Assembly: GCF_002003265.1 (NCBI RefSeq)
Contig: NZ_CP019687.1
Span: 3,849,501-3,913,500, forward strand
DNA: 64,000 nt
From: Paenibacillus larvae subsp. larvae
GTDB lineage: Bacteria > Bacillota > Bacilli > Paenibacillales > NBRC-103111
Reading direction: 5' to 3'
The notes under the pieces: model-generated
Told to the model about the DNA's origin: nothing
Database searches by the model: none
What the model saw: only the letters and a program-made list of their open reading frames with translations
Made by a program: the position numbers and the translations under genes
Shown here: piece after piece, positions 8,061 to 16,583 of the stretch
Layout: each line of letters opens with the position of its first letter
How positions within the stretch are numbered: the stretch's first letter is position 1

Positions 8061-9008
8061 GGAGGAATTAATTAGATTGCGCGCGGAGAATGAATATTTA
8101 AAAAAGCTTTGGGCGCTACAAAGGAGGGGAAGAAAAACGTAAGCAAAATCGCTCAATATGCCGTGGTGGATCAACTCTCATTCAAGGGTTATAGTATCTT
8201 AATGCTTTGTGAAATCGCTCATGTATCCAGAAGTGGGTTTTACAAATGGCAGCGAAGACGTGGTACGTCTTCTTGTAAACAACTGGAGGATCAATTCTTA
8301 AAGGAAAAGATAGTAGAAGACATCAACGCCTACGTGGCATCTTAGGATATCCACGGATGCGAATTTGGTTGAAGAAGACGTATGGTATACACGTAAACCA
8401 CAAAAGGGTTTATCGTTTAATGAAACAAATGGGGATACAAGCTCAGATTCGCAAAAAGAAAAGGTATTATGAAAAAAAGAAGTATGTGTGGTTTCCGATA
8501 ATGTATTAAACCGAGATTTCCATGCAACCCGGCCAAATGAAAAATGGGTCACCGATATTACTTACATTCCATATAAACAGAAAAACCTATACCTGTCCGC
8601 TATATGCGATCTATTCAACAACGAAATCATTGCTTTCCACCTAAGTACCAGAAATGACTTACAACTAGTGATTGATACATTGGAGAAAGCCCGAAAAGTA
8701 CGTAAAACAAAAGGTGTCCTCCTCCATAGTGACCAGGGGTATCAGTATACTTCCAGGCATTTTAGCAAACTTCTGAAACAATACAAGATGAAAACAAGTA
8801 TGTCTCGAAAGGGAACTGTTTGGATAACGCCTGTACGGAGAGTTTTTTTGGGCATTTCAAATCAGAGTGTCTATACATACAATCTTTTGAATCTGAAGAG
8901 GCACTCAAAACCGCTATAGATAAATACATACGGTTTTATAATTACGACAGGTTCCAGGCAAAATTAAGCAACTTTAGTCCGGTGGAATACCGTACTAAGG
9001 TTGCTTAG
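8046..9008 (+). pseudogene. IS3-family transposase remnants (orfA 3' end plus broken orfB)
   Basis: The orfA tail ends at the TAA at 8141-8143. OrfB begins nearby (KIAQYAVVDQLSFKGYSI, then VSRSGFYKW) and is broken at least three times. A shift near 8318 leads into HQRLRGILGYPRMRIWLKK; a shift near 8480 leads into SDNVLNRDFHATRPNEKWVT; a shift near 8817 leads into LDNACTESFFGHFKSE. The DDE residues are still recognisable, in VTDITYI, HSDQGYQY and CTESFF, but lie in different frames. The last piece ends NFSPVEYRTKVA. Inactive. Confidence 0.85.
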
Positions 9009-9052
9009 GACCTATCAGTTTTAATGCTGTCTACTTGACGGGGGTAAGATCA
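8046..9052 (+). mobile_element. IS3-family insertion sequence, copy 1 (5'-truncated, frameshifted)
   Basis: It starts inside orfA (SPEEELIRLRAENEYLKKLW) fused to the tnpA fragment and ends in GACGGGGGTAAGATCA at about 9052. Read inward, that end (ACCCCCGTCAAGTAGACA) resembles the left end of the neighbouring IS. The left terminal repeat is missing. Confidence 0.65.
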
Positions 9053-9867
9053 CTCTACCGGCGTCAGCTTGTTTAATTTTCGTTGTGGTCGGCTTTGGTT
9101 GTAAAAATGAATATATTCCTCAATTCGTCTTTGTGCCTCATCCAAACTTCGTATATCATAAAGGTAGAGCCCTTCCGTTTTAAGATGCGAGAAGAAGCTC
9201 TCCATCGAGGCGTTTTCATAACAATTGCCTCTGCGAGACATGCTGATTTGAGCGCCGACCTTTCGCAGCATATCGTGGTAAGGGTAAGACGTGTACTGGA
9301 ATCCTTGGTCACTGTGAACGATCAGTCCAGTCACGTCTTTCGCCGTTTCAAAGGCTTTTGTAAACGTTTGGAGGACAAGCTGATTATCGTTACGAAGGCT
9401 CATGTGGTAAGCCACAATCTCATTATTGTACAAGTCCTTAATAGCCGACACGTACAGCCAGGTATCTGCCACACGGTACTGGGTGACATCGGTCACCCAT
9501 TTTTGATGAAGTGCATCCGCTGTAAAATCGCGCTGCAGCATATTCTCTGCAACTCGGCCTCCTATAGAGGAACTATAGTTACAGCAATGCTTACGGCGAA
9601 TGCGGGAACGCAATCCCATTTCTTGCATGAGACGCAGCACCTTCTTATGGTTGATCCACACTCCGTGGTCTTGCAGCAGAAATAGCTGGGTTTGCCGATA
9701 TCCATATGTGCCGTCGTACTTCTTATATACAGCCTGGATTAAGTCTTTAAGTGGCTTGTCTCGATCTACTTGTTTTCGTTTCTTATAGGCATAGTAACCG
9801 CTTCTGGAAAGTCGGTTATATTATACCATTGTGACGCTTTCTCAATCGTCTCGTATTTTCTCTTCAC
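9050..9867 (-). pseudogene. IS3-family transposase OrfB, frameshifted and 3'-truncated
   Basis: GTG start at 9867 (KRKYETIEKASQWYNIT), overlapping the orfA stop. After about 20 codons the frame is wrong. Deletion of part of the VSRSGYY region shifts translation, and the normal frame resumes as SRSGYYAYKKRKQVDRDKPL. The C-terminal 200 residues form an rve integrase core with DDE residues in WVTDVTQY, HSDQGFQY and MESFFSHLK. The protein ends prematurely at TPVE where the neighbouring IS begins. Not functional as drawn. Confidence 0.8.
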
Positions 9868-10160
9868 ATCACCTCCATCCAGATTTTCAAACACTTTTTT
9901 AGCATTTGGTTCTCCTGTTTCAGCTTTTGAACATACCGGTCCTGATCCACATATTCTTCGCGGCGGCCTCGTTGATCCATGAGTCCAAATTCACCAAGTT
10001 GCTTGTATTTTTTCATCCATACTTTAAGCCGATGTCTGTCCGATATACCTAGATGTTCCATGATCCTTCGATACGTCCAACCTTCCTCCAAATGCAGTCT
10101 AATGGCCTCTACTTTCATTTCATGTGGATAATGTTTAAACGTCTGACCCTTCTTCGCCAT
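9864..10160 (-). CDS. IS3-family transposase OrfA (helix-turn-helix)
   Basis: 98 residues. The N-terminal helix-turn-helix FKHYPHEMKVEAIRLHLEEG followed by WTYRRIMEHLGISDRHRLKVW binds IS ends. A leucine-heptad tail (YVQKLKQENQMLKKCLKIW) serves for multimerisation and programmed frameshifting. The RBS AAGGGG lies inside a 15-bp inverted repeat whose other arm is the IS terminus. It overlaps orfB by four bases. Confidence 0.85.
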   Translation of the reverse strand: MAKKGQTFKHYPHEMKVEAIRLHLEEGWTYRRIMEHLGISDRHRLKVWMKKYKQLGEFGLMDQRGRREEYVDQDRYVQKLKQENQMLKKCLKIWMEVM

Positions 10161-10166
10161 AAAAAA

Positions 10167-10230
10167 TGCACCCCTTAGAATTCATCGGATTACCTGAGGG
10201 ATTTTTCCAATGTCTATTCTAAGGGGTGCA
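10167..10230. repeat. 15-bp perfect inverted repeat spanning the IS left end and the orfA ribosome site
   Basis: TGCACCCCTTAGAAT at 10167-10181 and its exact complement ATTCTAAGGGGTGCA at 10216-10230. On the minus strand the outer arm is the IS terminus and the inner arm contains the orfA Shine-Dalgarno AAGGGG. Only transcripts entering from outside would form the hairpin. Confidence 0.75.
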
Positions 10231-10266
10231 CTTCATATATAGGCGGGGATTTCTTATTTCCCGGGA

Positions 10267-11190
10267 TTAGTCTTCTTTCCAGGCTTGGGGATGATTATCG
10301 CTCACATAACGGGCGGCCTGAGCGTTGGCTTCTGCCTGCTGAGGGCTCTTGCATCCCGGAATAACGCTGGTAACTGCGGGATGTTTGAGGCACCAGGCAA
10401 GGGACCAGGTAGCCATATTCATGTTTTCCGGCACTTCCCGCTTCCTGATTTCTTCCACTTCCTTTAATTGGCGGTCGATTTCCTCTTGTTCCTGACGTTT
10501 GCGGACATCCCCTTGCTGAAAGACGGTACCGGGTTTATACTTTCCGCTTAATAAACCGCTTGCGAGCGGAACACGGGCGAGTACGCCAAGGTTTTGATCC
10601 TGGCAAGACTGGAAGACGCCCTCTTCGGGTTTCCGGTTAAGCCGGTTATATACAACCTGAATGCTTTCCGATTTGTAGCGGGAGGAAGCATCGGTTTGTT
10701 TTAAATTATTATTTTTACTGATGGAGGTGCCCAGATGCCGGACTTTGCCCGCCTCCACCTGTTTGTCCAGCAGCGTCCATAAATCATCGTTGAAGAATTT
10801 GTTGTCAGGACCGGAGTGGAACTGGTACAAATCAATATAATCCGTCTGCAAGGCTTTTAAAGAAGCATCCAGCTGCTGCAGCATGTCTTCAGGGGACCAG
10901 CGTTCGTCTCTGGAAAGATGGGATTTAAAATGGTGCCCGAACTTAGTAGCAATGACCCAATCTTCACGTTTATGGCGTTTGATATAATCCCCGATCAGGG
11001 ACTCAGATAAATGATCGCCATAGCATTCAGCCGTGTCAATCAGGTTAATTCCGAGTTCCGCCGCTTTATCCAGAATCGCATCTACTTCCGCTTGTGTGAA
11101 GTGTTTCCCCCATTCTCCCCCAAACTGCCAAGTTCCAAGGCCAATGACAGAAACTTTTATGCCGGTTTTTCCAAGTTTGCGGTATTTCAT
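10267..11190 (-). CDS. Aldo/keto reductase
   Basis: 307 residues, a TIM-barrel NADPH-dependent oxidoreductase. The N-terminus MKYRKLGKTGIKVSVIGLGT is typical. The catalytic tetrad can be placed: Asp in LIDTAECYGD, Tyr in ECYG, Lys in IATKFG and His in YQFHSGP. The coenzyme-binding end is VIPGCKSPQQAEANA. AAGGAGGAG stands upstream of the ATG on the minus strand. Substrate unknown; members act on small aldehydes or ketones and stress metabolites. It is the first intact chromosomal gene next to the IS block. A second family member lies at 47132. Confidence 0.9.
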   Translation of the reverse strand: MKYRKLGKTGIKVSVIGLGTWQFGGEWGKHFTQAEVDAILDKAAELGINLIDTAECYGDHLSESLIGDYIKRHKREDWVIATKFGHHFKSHLSRDERWSPEDMLQQLDASLKALQTDYIDLYQFHSGPDNKFFNDDLWTLLDKQVEAGKVRHLGTSISKNNNLKQTDASSRYKSESIQVVYNRLNRKPEEGVFQSCQDQNLGVLARVPLASGLLSGKYKPGTVFQQGDVRKRQEQEEIDRQLKEVEEIRKREVPENMNMATWSLAWCLKHPAVTSVIPGCKSPQQAEANAQAARYVSDNHPQAWKED

Positions 11191-11357
11191 TGCTTCTCCT
11201 CCTTATCGGATTTGTTCTATATGTTCATTTAAAGGTAAAAGAACGGGAATGTCAAAAGAGCTAAGGAGGTGTGTATTTTACTTTTCATCTTGTTTTAAGG
11301 TTAGTTTTACCTGGATATGCTATATTTAGAAAAAAATTGGTTAGACGGAGGGGTAGT

Positions 11358-11873
11358 ATGCTGACAAAAATGGCAAAAGACTGGCTGCCAAGCGTTGTCA
11401 TTGCAGTTGTTATATCCTTACTTGTCAATGTATATGTGGCTCAGGCAGTTAAAGTGCCGACCGGTTCCATGATGCCTACCATCCAGGTCAACGACCGGCT
11501 GGTTGTAGAAAAAATGGTCGCCTTGACGCATTTTGATTACGGGGATATTGTTGTGTTTCATCCACCTATTGAAGAAATGGATGAGCGTTTCGTCAAAAGG
11601 CTGATTGGTCTTGGAGGAGATACCATTGAAGTGAAGGACGGAAAGCTTCTGCGAAATGGCGAAGTCATTGAAGAACCCTACATTAAAGAGCAAATGAAGT
11701 ATTCGTTCGGACCTGTTCAGGTGCCGGAGGGACATTATCTTTTTCTTGGGGATAACCGGAATGAAAGTTACGATTCCCATATGTGGCCTACACCCTTTGT
11801 TCCAGAGAAAAATATAATCGGAAAAGTATTGTTCCGTTATTATCCGTTTTCCGATTTTGGAAAAGTGATATGA
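11358..11873 (+). CDS. Signal peptidase I
   Basis: 171 residues from the ATG at 11358 with GGAGGGG upstream; the longer open frame from 11271 has no comparable ribosome site. A single N-terminal membrane anchor (WLPSVVIAVVISLLVNVYVA) is followed by box B with the catalytic Ser in VPTGSMMPTI. Box D carries the catalytic Lys in DERFVKRLIGLGGD, and box E is GDNRNESYDS. It is a typical Gram-positive S26A leader peptidase that cleaves secretory signal peptides on the outer membrane face. Monocistronic, ahead of the tRNA pair. Confidence 0.93.
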   Translation: MLTKMAKDWLPSVVIAVVISLLVNVYVAQAVKVPTGSMMPTIQVNDRLVVEKMVALTHFDYGDIVVFHPPIEEMDERFVKRLIGLGGDTIEVKDGKLLRNGEVIEEPYIKEQMKYSFGPVQVPEGHYLFLGDNRNESYDSHMWPTPFVPEKNIIGKVLFRYYPFSDFGKVI

Positions 11874-11909
11874 AAACCGAATTGGGAAAAAATTGGATGA
11901 AAAAAAATG

Positions 11910-11938
11910 TTGCATTTTTTTTTGTAACATGGTATATT
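11910..11938 (+). promoter_or_regulatory. SigA-type promoter for the tRNA pair
   Basis: TTGCAT (11910-11915), a 17-bp spacer and TATATT (11933-11938), about 37 bases before the tRNA-Pro. Confidence 0.55.
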
Positions 11939-11975
11939 AATTTTTGTCTTCAGCACCAAGTGCTTCGGAAGCGAT

Positions 11976-12052
11976 CGGGACGTAGCTCAGCTTGGTAGAG
12001 CACCTGGTTTGGGACCAGGGGGTCGCATGTTCAAATCGTGTCGTCCCGACCA
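11976..12052 (+). tRNA. tRNA-Pro (TGG)
   Basis: 77 nt with encoded CCA. The acceptor stem CGGGACG pairs with CGTCCCG. The anticodon loop is TTTGGGA (anticodon TGG), closed by CCTGG/CCAGG, with the T-loop GTTCAAATC. Followed nine bases later by tRNA-Gly. Confidence 0.95.
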
Positions 12053-12061
12053 TATAGATTT

Positions 12062-12135
12062 GCGGGTGTAGTTCAATGGTAGAACTCCAGCCTTCCAAGC
12101 TGGTAGCGTGGGTTCGATTCCCATCACCCGCTCCA
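12062..12135 (+). tRNA. tRNA-Gly (TCC)
   Basis: 74 nt with encoded CCA. The acceptor stem GCGGGTG pairs with CACCCGC. Anticodon loop CTTCCAA between CCAGC and GCTGG gives anticodon TCC; T-loop GTTCGATTC. Confidence 0.95.
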
Positions 12136-12148
12136 TTCATAAGAATCT

Positions 12149-12178
12149 GAAACCTTTACTAGCGTAAGGGTTTTTTTG
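12149..12178 (+). terminator. Terminator after the tRNA pair
   Basis: AAACCTTTAC pairs with GTAAGGGTTT around CTAGC, followed by a run of T. Confidence 0.7.
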
Positions 12179-12294
12179 ATGTACTTCTAATCTTTTTTAA
12201 TCATTTAGAAAAATTGTTACCGAAATTCATTTTCTAATTTTAACAAGTGTTCGCCCAAATAGATTAAAAGGAATCCTCACGATACTAAAGCTGT

Positions 12295-12463
12295 ATGGAT
12301 TATAACAAAGTAGGCATACAGGTCCTGGAACTTGTCGGCGGGAAAGAGAATATAAACAAACTAACACATTGCGCTATAAGATTAAGATTTGAGTTCCATG
12401 ATGCCAAAAGTAGAAAAAGAAAAAATCGAAAAACTGCCGGGAGTTATCAGTGTTATTAATTAA
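12295..12463 (+). pseudogene. PTS sugar transporter EIIB domain remnant
   Basis: The ATG at 12295 opens MDYNKVGIQVLELVGGKENI, then NKLTHCAIRLRFEFHD. This is the N-terminus of a glucose/beta-glucoside-type PTS EIIB domain, including the phosphorylatable Cys in THCAIRLRF. A shift near 12410 then puts VEKEKIEKLPGVISVIN in another frame, ending at the TAA at 12461. EIIC and EIIA are absent. Decayed fragment. Confidence 0.7.
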
Positions 12464-12639
12464 TTATCCGAATCCTATAATCCAGAGTTAGAGAGTTTTG
12501 AATCTTTCACGGCTGTCCAGCCGGAATGGAAAAACCTGATTAGGGTTATACTTCGACTAAATAGGTAAAAGTCCTTGCAACAAGAAGAGTCTTTGCATAT
12601 AATAACTGTTAACCATAGCTTAGCCTTATAAAACCTTAT

Positions 12640-12917
12640 ATTCTTGCGTTGAAGGAGATAAGTACGCAGTGCTTCTTGCCAGGGAGGGAATACCGGAGAT
12701 TGGGAGTGTTCCTGAAGAATCAGGCTGCGGAAATTCACTCTTGAGCAGTTTTTTTTGAACGGCAGTTGATTATTAGCCAAGTAGGGAAAACCGGCAGCGG
12801 ACCGTTATTTCGTTAAAGTGAAGCACAGAGCGCGGCTGATGCATGCCGGTTCTTTTGCTTAACAAGGGTGGTACCACGGCTTTTTCGTCCCTTAGACGAA
12901 AAGGCTTTTTTTGTTTT
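12640..12917 (+). promoter_or_regulatory. T-box leader controlling pheST (tRNA-Phe sensing)
   Basis: The T-box consensus AACAAGGGTGGTACCACGG is at 12861-12879 and would pair with uncharged tRNA CCA ends. Stem I carries an AGGGAGGGAATACCGGAGA region (about 12677-12695) and a probable specifier loop with TTC (Phe) near 12731. The expression platform is a terminator: GGCTTTTTCGTC (12878-) pairs with GACGAAAAGGC, followed by T7. The downstream genes are phenylalanyl-tRNA synthetase subunits, which agrees with a Phe specifier. The 5' limit is approximate. Confidence 0.85.
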
Positions 12918-12974
12918 TGAAAAGAACGGAACATAAGTGATTACAGGCAAGGCAGATTAAAAGGAGGGAAAACC

Positions 12975-14003
12975 ATGAGAGAACGGTTAGAGGCGTTAAA
13001 GCAGGAAGCGTTGAAGAAACTGAACATGAAAGAAGCGGATTTACAAGAACTGAAGATCAAATACCTGGGGAAAAAAGGTCCGTTAACGGAAATTTTGAGA
13101 GGAATGGGAGCTTTGTCTCCAGAAGAGCGTCCCGTAATCGGAGATCTGGCCAATAAAGTACGGGCAGCTATAGAAAGTAAAATCTCAGAGAGACTTGCCG
13201 CAAAAGAGCAGATGGAAACGGAAGCCCGTCTGCGCCAGGAGACGATTGATGTCACATTGCCCGGAACCCCGTCCGCCCAAGGTGCAATTCATCCGCTGAA
13301 TAAAGTTATTCAGGAGATTGAGGATATTTTCCTGGGCATGGGGTTCACTGTAATGGAAGGACCTGAGGTAGAGCAGGATTATTATAATTTCGAAGCATTG
13401 AATTTGCCTAAAAATCATCCGGCAAGGGATATGCAGGATTCATTTTATATCAACGAAGAAATATTGATGAGAACCCATACGTCACCGGTTCAGGTTCGGG
13501 CGATGGAGAAAAGAAAAGGAGAAGTGCCCGTCAAAATTATTTCTCCGGGCAAAGTGTATCGCCGGGATGATGATGATGCAACCCATTCTCATCAATTTAC
13601 CCAAATTGAGGGATTGGTCATTGATAGAGGAATCCGTATGAGTGATTTGAAAGGGACGCTGCTCCAGTTTGTCCGCAAACTCTTTGGTCCGGATACAGAG
13701 ATTCGTCTCCGCCCGAGTTTCTTCCCGTTCACGGAACCGAGTGCAGAAGTGGATGTATCTTGTATGATGTGCGGCGGATCGGGCTGCCGGACCTGTAAGC
13801 AAACCGGGTGGATTGAAATTCTGGGTTCAGGTATGGTTCATCCAAGGGTGCTTGAAATGGCCGGTTATGATCCGCAAATTTACAGCGGATTTGCTTTTGG
13901 AATGGGACCTGAACGGATAGCGATGCTGAAATACGGAGTGGAAGACATCCGCCATTTTTATACAAATGATCTGCGTTTCCTGAAGCAGTTCATGAAGTTG
14001 TAG
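12975..14003 (+). CDS. pheS: Phenylalanyl-tRNA synthetase alpha subunit
   Basis: 342 residues, close to the normal length. AAGGAGGG precedes the ATG. An N-terminal coiled-coil tRNA-binding arm ([16 protein letters not shown]) leads to the class II catalytic core. Motif 2 lies around [27 protein letters not shown], with the family signature [15 protein letters not shown]. Motif 3 is [17 protein letters not shown]. The CysCys-x-CysCys hairpin ([12 protein letters not shown]) is typical of many Gram-positive PheS. It charges tRNA-Phe as an alpha2-beta2 enzyme with PheT, 23 bases downstream, and is controlled by the T-box at 12640. Confidence 0.97.
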   Translation: MRERLEALKQEALKKLNMKEADLQELKIKYLGKKGPLTEILRGMGALSPEERPVIGDLANKVRAAIESKISERLAAKEQMETEARLRQETIDVTLPGTPSAQGAIHPLNKVIQEIEDIFLGMGFTVMEGPEVEQDYYNFEALNLPKNHPARDMQDSFYINEEILMRTHTSPVQVRAMEKRKGEVPVKIISPGKVYRRDDDDATHSHQFTQIEGLVIDRGIRMSDLKGTLLQFVRKLFGPDTEIRLRPSFFPFTEPSAEVDVSCMMCGGSGCRTCKQTGWIEILGSGMVHPRVLEMAGYDPQIYSGFAFGMGPERIAMLKYGVEDIRHFYTNDLRFLKQFMKL

Positions 14004-14026
14004 GAGAAGAGGGAGGGACAAAGACA

Positions 14027-16477
14027 ATGAAAGTTTCTTATAAATGGTTATCAGAATATCTGGACGTTACTGGTTATACAGCGGAAGAACTGGCCGAAAA
14101 ATATACCCGCAGCGGAGTGGAAGTGGATATTGTGGAGAACCGCAACCTGGGAGTTTCCGGCGTTGTGGTGGGGTATGTAAAAACGAAGGAAAAGCATCCG
14201 GACGCGGACAAGCTGAATCTGTGCACGGTGGATGCCGGACAAGGTGAAGACCTGCAAATCGTGTGCGGCGCTAAAAATGTGGATGCAGGCGAGAAAGTTC
14301 CGGTTGCCTTGATAGGAGCACAGCTCCCCGGAGGGCTTAAGATCAAACGTGCCAAGCTGCGCGGGGTCGAGTCCCAGGGAATGATCTGTTCTGCAAGAGA
14401 GCTGGGTCTCAACGATAAGCTGCTCCCTAAAGAAATTCAGGAAGGAATTCTCGTTCTTCCGGAGAATCTGGAGGTTGGCCGTTCCATCCTGGACGTATTG
14501 GACCTCGACGACAAGGTACTGGAATTGGACTTGACGCCCAACCGTTCTGATTGTCTTAGCATGCTGGGAGCCGCTTATGAGATGGGAGCTATTCTGGGCA
14601 AGCCGGTGAAGGAGCCGGACGTTGAGGCAAGTCTTGCTTCCCGAAAAGGGATGACAAAGGCAGAGGAAACTATCTCAGTTGAAATAACAGCCAGGGAGCA
14701 ATGCTCGCATTATGCAGCCAGGCTGATTGAGGGAGTAACCATCTCTGCCTCTCCGCTTTGGCTGAAAAACCGGCTGATGGCAGCGGGTATCCGGCCAATC
14801 AACAACATCGTGGATGTAACGAATTATGTCATGCTGGAATACGGTCAGCCATTACATGCGTTTGATGCGGACCAGCTTACGAATGGACATTTAGATGTAA
14901 GACTTGCCCGTGAAGGGGAAACAATTGTTAGCCTGGATGATGTGGAACGCAAGCTGCAGCCGGATATGCTGGTCATTACAGACGGGACCAAACCGGTAGC
15001 AATCGCTGGAGTTATGGGAGGAACCAATTCGGAAGTAACAGAAGGTACAGCGAGAATTCTGCTTGAATCTGCCAGATTTTCCGGAAGCTCTGTAAGAAAA
15101 ACATCCAGACAGTTAGGGCTTCGATCGGAATCCAGCTTGCGTTTCGAGAAAGAAGTGAACCCCGAAGGAGTCATTCCTGCACTAAACCGTGCTGCTTCCC
15201 TGATCGCAGAATTAAGTGGAGGGAAAATCGCCGAAGGCATTGTGGAAACACGTGTATCAGAACCAGAGCCTGTGCATATTGAACTGAGCATAAATAAAGT
15301 GAATGCTTATCTGGGAACTGAATTGGTTAAAGAAGACATGAACCGGGTTCTGGACCGGCTGCATTTTACGTATGAGGAAAGCGGGGCAGACAGTGTGCTG
15401 GTTCATGTCCCCAGCCGCCGCAGGGATATTTCCCGGGATGTGGATCTGATTGAAGAAGTGGCACGTTTATATGGATATGATAGTATCCCGACTACTTTGA
15501 TGAGTGGAGTGACAACACCAGGCTCCTTGACTGATGATCAGCGTATCCGCCGTGCAATCAGAAACGAGCTTACACAAACCGGGCTTCACGAAGTGATCAC
15601 ATATACCTTTACACATTTGCAGCAAATGAACACCCTTCCCGTTCTATTTCCCGATGCAAAACCGGTCTCATTGGCGATGCCTATGAGTGAAGAGCGCAGC
15701 ATACTTCGTACCAGCCTGCTTCCGCAACTTCTGGAAGTGGCTGCCTACAACAGGAACCGGAATATCGAAGATGTATCCATTTTTGAGATAGGCAGCGCAT
15801 TTGTCACCGGACAGGAAAAAGTGACAGATCAGCCGCAGGAAATCGTACTTTTGTCCATGCTTATGACAGGGAAACGTCATGGGGCTCATTGGAGGGAAAA
15901 GGCCGCTACCGTAGACTTCTATGATTTGAAGGGCGCTTTTGAGCGGGTCACCAATTATCTTGGCATCACAGGAATCGAGTATTGTGCTGAAGCCCCGGAA
16001 GGCTACCATCCGGGACGTACAGCCGGGGTTTACTTGCATACCGGAGACGGAAAACGTAAAATTGGGAGAATAGGACAACTTCATCCGGTATTGCAGAAGC
16101 AAAAAGATCTGGCAGACACCTACGTACTTGAGGTGGAGCTAACTCCTTTGATCGAGCAAGCCGGTTTCAAGATCGCTTACAAGCTCCTGCCTAAATATCC
16201 GGCAATTAGCCGTGACATTGCGGTGGTTGTGAGTACGGAAGTGCCTGTGGCTGACATGCAGCAGGTAATCCGGCAGACAGCCGGGGATCTTCTTGAGGAA
16301 TTGACTGTGTTTGATGTATACACAGGCGTCCATGTAGGCGAAGGGAAAAAGAGCATAGCCTTCTCTTTGATTTACCGTCATCCGGAAAGAACCTTGCAAG
16401 ACAACGAGGTAACAGAATTGCATGGACGTGTGGTCAACGCCCTGGAAGCGTCTTTCCATGCTGAATTAAGAAAATAA
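14027..16477 (+). CDS. pheT: Phenylalanyl-tRNA synthetase beta subunit
   Basis: 816 residues. Domains in order are an N-terminal EMAP/tRNA-binding domain (KTKEKHPDADKLNLCTVDAG), a B3/B4 editing domain (PLWLKNRLMAAGIRPINNIV, then DVTNYVMLEYGQPLHAFD), a B5 domain (RRRDISRDVDLIEEVARLYG), a catalytic-like core and a C-terminal ferredoxin-fold anticodon-binding domain (PKYPAISRDIAVVV ... GEGKKSIAFSLIYRHPERTL). It completes the alpha2-beta2 enzyme and removes mischarged Tyr-tRNA-Phe. Co-transcribed with pheS. Confidence 0.97.
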   Translation: MKVSYKWLSEYLDVTGYTAEELAEKYTRSGVEVDIVENRNLGVSGVVVGYVKTKEKHPDADKLNLCTVDAGQGEDLQIVCGAKNVDAGEKVPVALIGAQLPGGLKIKRAKLRGVESQGMICSARELGLNDKLLPKEIQEGILVLPENLEVGRSILDVLDLDDKVLELDLTPNRSDCLSMLGAAYEMGAILGKPVKEPDVEASLASRKGMTKAEETISVEITAREQCSHYAARLIEGVTISASPLWLKNRLMAAGIRPINNIVDVTNYVMLEYGQPLHAFDADQLTNGHLDVRLAREGETIVSLDDVERKLQPDMLVITDGTKPVAIAGVMGGTNSEVTEGTARILLESARFSGSSVRKTSRQLGLRSESSLRFEKEVNPEGVIPALNRAASLIAELSGGKIAEGIVETRVSEPEPVHIELSINKVNAYLGTELVKEDMNRVLDRLHFTYEESGADSVLVHVPSRRRDISRDVDLIEEVARLYGYDSIPTTLMSGVTTPGSLTDDQRIRRAIRNELTQTGLHEVITYTFTHLQQMNTLPVLFPDAKPVSLAMPMSEERSILRTSLLPQLLEVAAYNRNRNIEDVSIFEIGSAFVTGQEKVTDQPQEIVLLSMLMTGKRHGAHWREKAATVDFYDLKGAFERVTNYLGITGIEYCAEAPEGYHPGRTAGVYLHTGDGKRKIGRIGQLHPVLQKQKDLADTYVLEVELTPLIEQAGFKIAYKLLPKYPAISRDIAVVVSTEVPVADMQQVIRQTAGDLLEELTVFDVYTGVHVGEGKKSIAFSLIYRHPERTLQDNEVTELHGRVVNALEASFHAELRK

Positions 16478-16583
16478 CAATGCTGTAATTTAACTGGATG
16501 AGCAGCAGGAAATAAGGCTGGTTGTATCGAAGTTATGTCCGATATGACTGGCCTTTCAGCATATTTATGAAGGAGGTATGCCC

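Larger units (their letters stand above)
9053..10235 (-). mobile_element. IS3-family insertion sequence, copy 2 (3'-truncated)
   Basis: The left end on the minus strand reads TGAAGTGCACCCCTTAGAAT at 10235 inward. It encodes orfA (9864-10160) and a broken orfB. The 3' end is lost where copy 1 abuts: orfB stops at ...LTPVE exactly at the copy-1 end. The aldo-keto reductase gene follows 31 bases beyond the left end. Confidence 0.65.

Noticed and set aside
9083-9685. 200-codon plus-strand frame over the second IS
   Set aside because: Antisense to orfB with its integrase motifs; composition is that of a reversed transposase.
11937-12140. Minus-strand ORF over the tRNA genes
   Set aside because: It covers two well-formed tRNAs; such ORFs are classical annotation errors.
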